Of a stretch of 64,000 nt of DNA, positions 57,741-64,000 are shown one piece after another. The notes under the pieces are model-generated. The model was not told the DNA's origin, searched no databases, and saw only the letters and a list, made by a program, of their open reading frames with translations. Where the stretch lies: NCBI GenBank assembly GCA_019426215.1, contig CM033394.1, forward strand, positions 15,830,195 through 15,894,194. The letters run 5' to 3'. Each line of letters opens with the position of its first letter. The stretch's first letter is position 1. This DNA is from Buddleja alternifolia (lineage: Eukaryota; Streptophyta; Magnoliopsida; Lamiales; Scrophulariaceae). The translations under genes were made by a program, and so were the position numbers.

Positions 57741-59123
57741 ATCTCTCTAGACTAGAGTTAGTTGATAAGAACTTAGATGAGCCCTCTATAGGAGAGGAAT
57801 TCCTTGAGGAGCAACTTTTTGCTCTTTTTGCTATTAATACCCCTTGGTTGCCGACTATGATAATTTTGTTGTTGCTGTAACTATACCATCTAACCTAACT
57901 TTTCATCAAAGAAAGAAATTTTTAAAAGATGTTAGGCACTATCTGTGGGAAGAGCCCTATTTTTTTAAGGTTTGTGTTGATGGAGTTAGCAGGCGATGTG
58001 TACCCGAGGAGGAGATGGCATCTGCCTTGGCTCACTATCATGACATGTTGGTAGGTGGCCACTTTAGGCCCTCTAAAACTGCTGCCAAGTTTCTGCAATC
58101 AAGTTTTTCTAGCTTACTGTATTTAAAGATGCACACTCATATGTTCAATCAGGTGATAGATGCCGAAAGATGGGTAATATCTCTAGACGACATGAAATGC
58201 CTATGAATACTGTGCTAGAATGTGAATTATTTGATGTGTGGGGTATTGATTTTATGGGACCCTTTCCTAATTCTTGTTCAAATAAGTATATTCTTGTTGA
58301 TGTTGACTATGTGTCTAAATGGGTCGATGTCGAGGCTTTGAAAACTAATGATGCTAGGGTTGTTCTTAGATTTCTTAAAAAATAGGAATTTTCACTCGAT
58401 TTGCTACCCCTAGAGCAATCACAAGTGATGGAGGCACACATTTTCGTAATAAGCAATTTGAAAACTTATTGAACAAGTATGGGCTGAAACATAAAATCTC
58501 GAACCCATATCATCCTCAAACTAGTGGGCAAGTAGAACTGTCTAATAGGAAAATTAAACGAATTCTGGAAAAAAGGGTAAATAGCCATATGAATAATTGG
58601 TCTCTGAAATTAGATGATGCATTGCGGGATTACCGTACTACTTTTAAAACCCCTATTGACATGTCCTCCTATCCTCTTGTCTTTGGTAAAGCATGCCACT
58701 TGCCTGTCGAACTTGAGCATCGTGCTTATTGGGCTACCAAGTTTCTTAATTTTGATGCGAGTGTTGTAGGTAATAAGCGGTTGTTGCAATTAAATGAGCT
58801 CGAGGAATGGAGACATGACGCATAAGAGAATGCAAAATTATACAAGGAACAATGGGCATGATAAACACATCCTTCCCCGGGAATTTGAGGAAGGTGAGGT
58901 GGTATTGATGTACAACTTGAGACTCAAACTCTTTCCCGGAAAACTCAAGTCTTGGCGGTCGGGATTTTTTTGTGTCGCACACGTGTATTCCTCAGGAGCT
59001 GTGGAACTAATCACTAATGAAGGACAAGTTTTCTTGACCAATGGACACCGATTGAAACATTACTCGGGAACTGACTGGAGTGCAGACAAATCGTCTGTCA
59101 AGCTCACTGATCCATCGACTTAA
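57741..59123 (+). pseudogene. Element F integrase
   Basis: Fragments in several frames: the HHCC zinc region is decayed (57844-58206, LWEEPYFFKVC, HYHDMLVGGHF), the core reads [11 protein letters not shown] and VDYVSKW (58170-58385), then [20 protein letters not shown] and the [13 protein letters not shown] block (58400-58825), and the C-terminal RLKLFPGKLKSRW-like GPY/F-type module (58794-59123). D,D,E residues can be traced. Frameshifts occur at about 58200, 58385 and 58825. Confidence 0.85.
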
Positions 59124-60155
59124 GTCGCCTCTGAACAGTCAAGCTATTGACTATAAACAAGTGCTTCTTGTGAGGCAACCAAAGTTTCTTGCCTTTTGTT
59201 GTTTTGTTTGTTTTTAGTTTGCTTTGTTTTCATGTTTTAATCCTTCATTTTTGTGTTTGTTGTTTTGGTTTGCAGGAAAAAATTTCCAAAGAAAATATTT
59301 TTAGGCACTGCTCCTCAAGTTCGAACTTAAGGTCTGCCAAGTTTGAACTTGAACTGAAGAAAAAAAAAATTTGCTACTACTTGTCAAGTTCGAACTTGGC
59401 ACTTTTTTTTTAAAAAAAAAAGTGGGCAGTTTAACCTCAAACAGAATGCGTCCTCTTCACAGAGAAAAGCTCCAATTCAAAGAGAAATCCCTAATTTCCA
59501 AAATCCCTAAATCTCCAAATCCACCACTACCTCACTGACTCGCCACACCACCACTGAAACGTCGATGCGCTACCAGCCATCTAAATCCTCAATTCTGAAA
59601 AATCTGAACCTAACATCTTCCAATTCCACCACCACCTCACCAAATCACCATAACTGTCGGCGGCCAATCGTTGTTTAGCCAAGGTTCAGACCAAGTTCGA
59701 ACTTGAAGAAGGTGAAGTTTGAATTGTAGTTACATCGCCTCAAATTCAGATTTTCAAAATTACCAATTTCGACTCGGTGAGTGATTAGCTTAATCCTAAC
59801 TTGTTATTCTCCTTGAATTCTAAGCCGTGTGGGGCTTCTTGTGTGCTTTGTTGTGAAAATTGCAGTTTGTTGAATAAGTTTGGGGGTACAATTTGATTGT
59901 CGGATTTTGCGGGATTGTGATTGGTATTATTCTGTTGGGATTATTGTTGTTAATTCGTTGGGGGGTTTTGTTGGTGTTGATTAGCTTATTTGGGTTATTG
60001 TGGTGATTGTCGAATTGTCTGAAATGGCGAGAAATAAGTTGTTAATTCGTTGGGGGGTTTTGTTGGTGTTGATTAGCTTATTTGGGGGTACAATTTGATT
60101 GTCGGATTTTGCGGGATTGTGATTGGTATTACTCTGTTGGGATTATTGTTGTTAA
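59124..60155 (+). other. Element F 3' non-coding region and tandem repeats
   Basis: No gene. It contains CAAGTTCGAACTTG palindromes (59316-59705), a PPT-like aagtttgggggtac (about 59877-59890), and two repeat units of about 200 bp (from 59881 and 60082), each with tttgggggtacaatttgattg. The expected gypsy 3' LTR is missing. Element G is inserted after gttaa at 60155. Confidence 0.55.
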
Positions 60156-60751
60156 TGTTGGGTCCCACCCATGTGGGTGGCCATATAAAGGTGGCTGGTT
60201 TGTTGAAAAACTTGCAGCCACTTTCTTTGAAAATAAAAAGGGGCAAATGACATATGGCATGACATAATAAGTGTTGAAAATTGCCATGCATTTTCCCTAT
60301 AAATAGAGGCTCTCTTTGCCATTCTCTACACACCATCAACGAAAGCTAGAGAGAGAAAGAGAGAGAAAGAGAGAAAAAAATAAGAGGGAAAAATTGGGAG
60401 AAGAAAAATAAGATTGAGAGAGTGTTCTATTTTTCTTCTACAATTCCAAGTTTCTAAACTTGATGTATTTGTAATCCAAGGGATATTCTCTTGAAGATTT
60501 TGTGTATCCCCTAATTAGTTTAGGGAGAAATTGTGTAAGCCCATTATTGTTATAGTGGAAGTTTTTGACTTCGGTCCCGTGGTTTTTTCCCGATTTGGAT
60601 TTTCCACGTAAAAACTCTTGTCTCGTTTATTCTATTTCTTTCTATCGTACTATCGTTGGTGTGGTCCCATTTTTATTCAGTTAGTGGGGAAAAGAATTAT
60701 ATCGCTTCCGCATTACACCGGTGTCATTTATTTTGGCACTCTTTCCCAACA
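60156..60751 (+). repeat. Element G 5' LTR
   Basis: Starts TGTTGGGTCCCACCC, ends TTTCCCAACA. TATAAATA at 60298-60305 is the likely promoter; a purine-rich tract follows it. The length is typical of Tnt1/Tto1-type LTRs. Confidence 0.9.
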
Positions 60752-60753
60752 AG

Positions 60754-60765
60754 TGGTATCAGAGC
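60754..60765 (+). other. Element G primer binding site
   Basis: TGGTATCAGAGC two bases after the LTR, a perfect initiator tRNA-Met match. Confidence 0.93.
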
Positions 60766-60891
60766 TCGAGTATTCTGAGTATGCTCTGTGGTCGCAGTTT
60801 AATCTGATCTTCCACATCAGAAAAGTTTTCTCGGGCTATTTGGCTTTCGTATTTGGAGAGCCACGTTCATATTTGAGGTAACGGATTAAAA

Positions 60892-61469
60892 ATGGAGGAG
60901 TCATCATCTATTGGTGATGAAGTAATTGCTTTATTATTACTCAGCTCATTACCGGATAGTTGGGATACCCTCGTGGTGTCAGTCAGCAACTCAGCTCCAA
61001 ATGGAGATTTGACCCTGCAAGTGGTCAAAGATTGCCTTCTAAATGAAGAGTTCAGAAGAAAGGAGCAGGCGTTCAGTACTGAGCAAAATGCTTTGGTGAC
61101 TGAAAATTCTGACAAACGAGGAAGAAATAAAAATAGAGGTCCTCAACACCAGAGAGACAAATCTAGGGGGAAGTCCAAGTTCAAAGGAGATTTCAAATGC
61201 CATTACTGTGGTGATCCAAACCACTACGAAAGAGACTGCAGAAAGAAGAAAAGAGATCAAAAGAATGGAAATAATGAAAACAAGAAAGATGACAAAGACA
61301 CCACAGCTGTGGCAACTGATGGTGATGTTGTCATTATCTGTGATGATACATGTGTCAGTTCATCATGCCAAGAAACAGATTGGATCATTGATTCAGGAGC
61401 CTCATATCATATCACCCCACATAGGGATATGTTCACATCGTACACGAGTGGTAACTTTGGCAGAGTCAG
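60892..61469 (+). pseudogene. Element G Gag (N-terminally deleted)-protease
   Basis: The frame opens at 60892 (MEESSSIGDEVIALLLLSSLPDSW). In related elements over 100 residues of Gag precede this and about 25 lie between the KMEE-type and GDEV-type blocks, so at least one Gag deletion has occurred. The zinc knuckle CHYCGDPNHYERDC (about 61197-61240) is intact, as is protease WIIDSGASYHITPHRDMF (about 61380). The frame is lost at 61468-61470, where one base is missing before MANHG. Gag packages RNA in the cytoplasm. Confidence 0.88.
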
Positions 61470-63998
61470 ATGGCCAATCATGGTGTGACAGAGGTTATTG
61501 GCATGGGGAACATTAACTTGGAAACTGACATAGGGTGCCGACTCATTCTAAGAGACGTCAGTCATATTCCTGACATTCGGCTCAACATTATTTCCGCTGG
61601 CAAGCTAGGCGATGACGGCTATATCAGTCACTTTGGTGAAGGAAAATGGAAGCTCACCAAAGGTTCTTTGATTACTGCAAAGGGTAAGAAAAAGAACTCA
61701 CTCTACCTGATGCAAGCAAAATTATCCAATAGAGAGTTGAATGCAGCAGTCAATAGTTCCTCCATTGAGCTATGGCATAAGAGACTTGGACACTTGAGCC
61801 AAAAAGGCATGCAACTTTTGGCTAAGAAGAAACTCCTACCTGACGTTAGTGGGATAGAGCTACAAACTTATGTTGATTGTTTAGCAGGAAAACAACACAG
61901 AGTTGCGTTCAAGAGCTTTTATCCGTCCAGAAAATCACATCCTCTAGACTTGGTGCATACTGATGTATGCTATATGAAAGACAAAACACTTGGTGGTGCA
62001 GTGTATTTTGTCACATTCATTGATGATTTCTCAAGAAAGGTCTGGTGTTTTGCTTTGAAATCTAAAGACCGGGTTATAACAGTCTTTAAGCATTTTCAAA
62101 CAAAAGTTGAAAGAGAAACCGGAAGGAAGTTGAAGTGTATTCGTTCAGACAACGATGGCGAATACCAGGGTCCATTTGAACAGCATTGTCGTGACCATGG
62201 TATCAGGCTTCAGAAGAGTGTTCCAAAAACTCCACAACACAATGGTGTAGCGGAGAGGATGAACAAGATAATTTGTGAGCGGATCAAATGTATGTTATCA
62301 CACTCAAAATTGCTCAAATCCTTTTGGGGTGAAGCAATGAGGACTGCAGTTGACTTGATCAACCTTTCTCCATCAGCTCCTTTGGATGGTGACATTCCAG
62401 ACAGAGTTTGGTCGGGGAAAGACGTTTCCTACAAACACTTGAGAGTGTTTGGCTGCAGGGCGTTTGTTCATATTCCAAGAGATGAGAGATCCAAGCTTGA
62501 TGATAAAACCAAACCATGTACCTTCTTGGGCTGTGGCCATGAAGAGTTTGGTTATAGACTTTGGGACCCGGTGAACAGGAAAGTTATCAGAAACAGAGAT
62601 GTTGTGTTTCTTGAGGAACAAACATCTGATGATACAAAACAGAGCGAGAGGAGAGGATCTTCTCAGGAAGTTCCTGATGACTTAGATCCAGTTCCTTCAC
62701 GTACAACTCGGGATCACGGGGGAGATGTACAGGACGAGCAGAATGATACAACTGATGATGAGCCAATTGATGATCAGGTGCCACCTATACAGACTGATGA
62801 TCCAGTTCCGCCACAAGAGGCGACAGTTAGAAGGTCAACCAGAAAAACACGTCCTTCGACCAGATATAATCCAGATGAGTATGTGATGCTCACTGATGGG
62901 GGAGAACCAGAGAGTTACCCAGAGGCCATATCACATGATCAGAGAGATATGTGGATGGAGGCCATGAAAGAGGAGATGAAATCCTTACAAGAAAATCACA
63001 CCTATGACTTGGTGAAGCTGCCTAAAGGCAAGAGAACACTAAAAAATAAGTGGGTGTACAAGTTGAAGAATGTGGAACATAGCTCACAACCCAGATATAA
63101 AACAAGGATGGTTGTGAAGGGTTTTAATCAGAAAAAGGGTGTTAATTTTGAAGAATTTTTCTCACCAGTGGTGAAGATGTCTTCGATCAGAGTTGTTCTT
63201 GGGATCGCTGCCAGTCTCAGTCTGGAGATTGAACAACTTGATGTGAAGACCGCATTTCTTCATGGAGATCTAGATGAAGAAATCTACATGGAGCAGCCGG
63301 AAGGGTTCAGAGTCAAAGGAAAAGAAAACCTGGTGTGCAGGTTGAAGAAAAGCTTGTACGGTCTGAAGCAAGCCCCCAGACAATGGTACAAGAAATTTGA
63401 CTCATTCATGACAGACCATGACTACACGAGGACCAGCTCAGATCACTGCGTATTCTTTAAGAAATTCTCACATGGAGATTTTATCATTCTACTGTTATAC
63501 GTTGATGACATGCTGATTGTAGGTCATGATGCCAGCAAAATTGAGAAGCTGAAGAAAGAACTTGGCAAATCTTTTGCGATGAAAGACTTGGGCCCGGCTA
63601 AGCAGATCCTTGGAATGAAAATCTCTAGGGATAAGGCTGACAAGAAGCTCTGGTTATCTCAAGAACAATACATTGAGAAAGTTCTTGAAAGATTCAACAT
63701 GAGTAAATCGAAAGCGGTTAGTACTCCACTTGCAGGACATTTCAAACTCAGCTCCGCGCAATGCCCCACAAGTGAGGAAGATAAACAAGAGATGAAGAAA
63801 ATACCATATGCTTCTGCAGTTGGCAGTTTGATGTATGCTATGGTATGTACTAGACCCGATATTGCTCATGCAGTTGGCGTAGTTAGTCGCTATCTATCTA
63901 ACCCTGGCAAGGATCACTGGGAAGCAGTGAAATGGATAATGCGGTATCTAAGAGGCACTTCGAGACTATGTCTAAGGTTTGGTGATGGCCAAACTATT
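61470..63998 (+). CDS. Element G pol (integrase-RT, partial at window end)
   Basis: An uninterrupted frame of 843 codons runs off the window. HHCC zinc domain: WHKRLGH...YVDCLAGKQ, in which the first Cys of the C..C pair is Tyr. Integrase core: HTDVC, FIDDFSRKVW, DNDGEY, then PQHNGVAERMN. A long acidic linker (about 62600-62900) precedes [41 protein letters not shown], catalytic LLLYVDDMLIVG, CTRPDIAHAV. RNase H is cut by the window. ATG 61470 is not a natural start, because the frame belongs to the Gag-pol polyprotein upstream. It is the youngest-looking pol here. Confidence 0.88.
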   Translation, partial: MANHGVTEVIGMGNINLETDIGCRLILRDVSHIPDIRLNIISAGKLGDDGYISHFGEGKWKLTKGSLITAKGKKKNSLYLMQAKLSNRELNAAVNSSSIELWHKRLGHLSQKGMQLLAKKKLLPDVSGIELQTYVDCLAGKQHRVAFKSFYPSRKSHPLDLVHTDVCYMKDKTLGGAVYFVTFIDDFSRKVWCFALKSKDRVITVFKHFQTKVERETGRKLKCIRSDNDGEYQGPFEQHCRDHGIRLQKSVPKTPQHNGVAERMNKIICERIKCMLSHSKLLKSFWGEAMRTAVDLINLSPSAPLDGDIPDRVWSGKDVSYKHLRVFGCRAFVHIPRDERSKLDDKTKPCTFLGCGHEEFGYRLWDPVNRKVIRNRDVVFLEEQTSDDTKQSERRGSSQEVPDDLDPVPSRTTRDHGGDVQDEQNDTTDDEPIDDQVPPIQTDDPVPPQEATVRRSTRKTRPSTRYNPDEYVMLTDGGEPESYPEAISHDQRDMWMEAMKEEMKSLQENHTYDLVKLPKGKRTLKNKWVYKLKNVEHSSQPRYKTRMVVKGFNQKKGVNFEEFFSPVVKMSSIRVVLGIAASLSLEIEQLDVKTAFLHGDLDEEIYMEQPEGFRVKGKENLVCRLKKSLYGLKQAPRQWYKKFDSFMTDHDYTRTSSDHCVFFKKFSHGDFIILLLYVDDMLIVGHDASKIEKLKKELGKSFAMKDLGPAKQILGMKISRDKADKKLWLSQEQYIEKVLERFNMSKSKAVSTPLAGHFKLSSAQCPTSEEDKQEMKKIPYASAVGSLMYAMVCTRPDIAHAVGVVSRYLSNPGKDHWEAVKWIMRYLRGTSRLCLRFGDGQTI

Positions 63999-64000
63999 TT

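Larger units (their letters stand above)
55194..59123 (+). mobile_element. Ty3/gypsy (Athila-like) element F, pol region
   Basis: Protease, RT, RNase H and integrase occur in gypsy order on the + strand, all decayed. Motifs LCDSGASINL, FMDDFSVFG and a [11 protein letters not shown] integrase are characteristic of the Athila side of the Tat/Athila group. Most of Gag is missing and no clean 3' LTR follows. No envelope-like ORF is seen downstream. Confidence 0.85.
60156..64000 (+). mobile_element. Tnt1-like Ty1/copia element G (continues past window end)
   Basis: A short (596 bp) LTR, tRNA-Met primer site, Gag and an almost intact pol on the + strand are the layout of Tnt1/Tork copia elements. 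The left target duplication should be gttaa (60151-60155). The right LTR lies outside the window. The only visible pol damage is a one-base deletion near 61470; Gag has lost much of its N-terminal part. Confidence 0.9.

Overview
The window is a block of plant nuclear DNA made almost entirely of nested, mostly decayed LTR retrotransposons plus a broken endogenous pararetrovirus (EPRV). I see no convincing single-copy host gene. The mix of Ty1/copia elements with long (1.5-2 kb) LTRs, a Sirevirus-type copia with an extra 3' ORF, an Athila/Tat-type Ty3/gypsy, a small Helitron and a caulimovirid insertion points to a flowering plant, probably a dicot. The insertion-in-insertion layout suggests heterochromatin. 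The species cannot be read from the sequence. Element letters A-H below are mine.

Layout. 1-16406: copia element A (+ strand; 5' LTR lies left of the window), split by copia element B (- strand, 1200-11971). B in turn carries a solo copia LTR (3508-5349) in its RNase H region. 16407-18660: unassigned DNA with a possible MITE, a possible small retroposon and a (GA)n microsatellite. 18660-24385 and 49053-50135: one EPRV copy on the - strand (promoter/poly(A) region, 3' ORF, RNase H, RT, movement protein, coat-protein zinc knuckle, coat-protein body), cut in two by copia element D (- strand, 24386-49052).

D contains the Sirevirus-like element E (- strand, 27314-42779, perfect 5-bp TSD). E's left LTR contains a gypsy solo LTR (28249-29692, perfect TSD), and D's right LTR contains a 441-bp Helitron (48532-48972). 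50136-52580: a second, rearranged EPRV segment in the same orientation, ending at a tRNA-Met primer site. 52597-60155: Athila-like gypsy remains, with LTR pieces in opposite orientations (including fragment H) and the pol of element F on the + strand. 60156-64000: the 5' part of a Tnt1-like copia element G (+ strand) whose pol frame stays open to the window edge.

How the parts work together: each LTR element encodes or once encoded Gag, protease, integrase, RT and RNase H between LTRs, primed by initiator tRNA-Met (PBS TGGTATCA...) in A/B/D/E/G and in the EPRV. Nearly all reading frames are closed by stops, frameshifts or deletions. The insertion order is readable: EPRV, then D, then E, then the gypsy solo LTR. 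The most interesting signals are the E element's very long 3' (envelope-like) ORF with a candidate private promoter, an element-wide repeated short motif in E, the split and tandem EPRV with a coat-before-movement gene order and a shared loss of the RT catalytic Asp, and the cleanly delimited Helitron.
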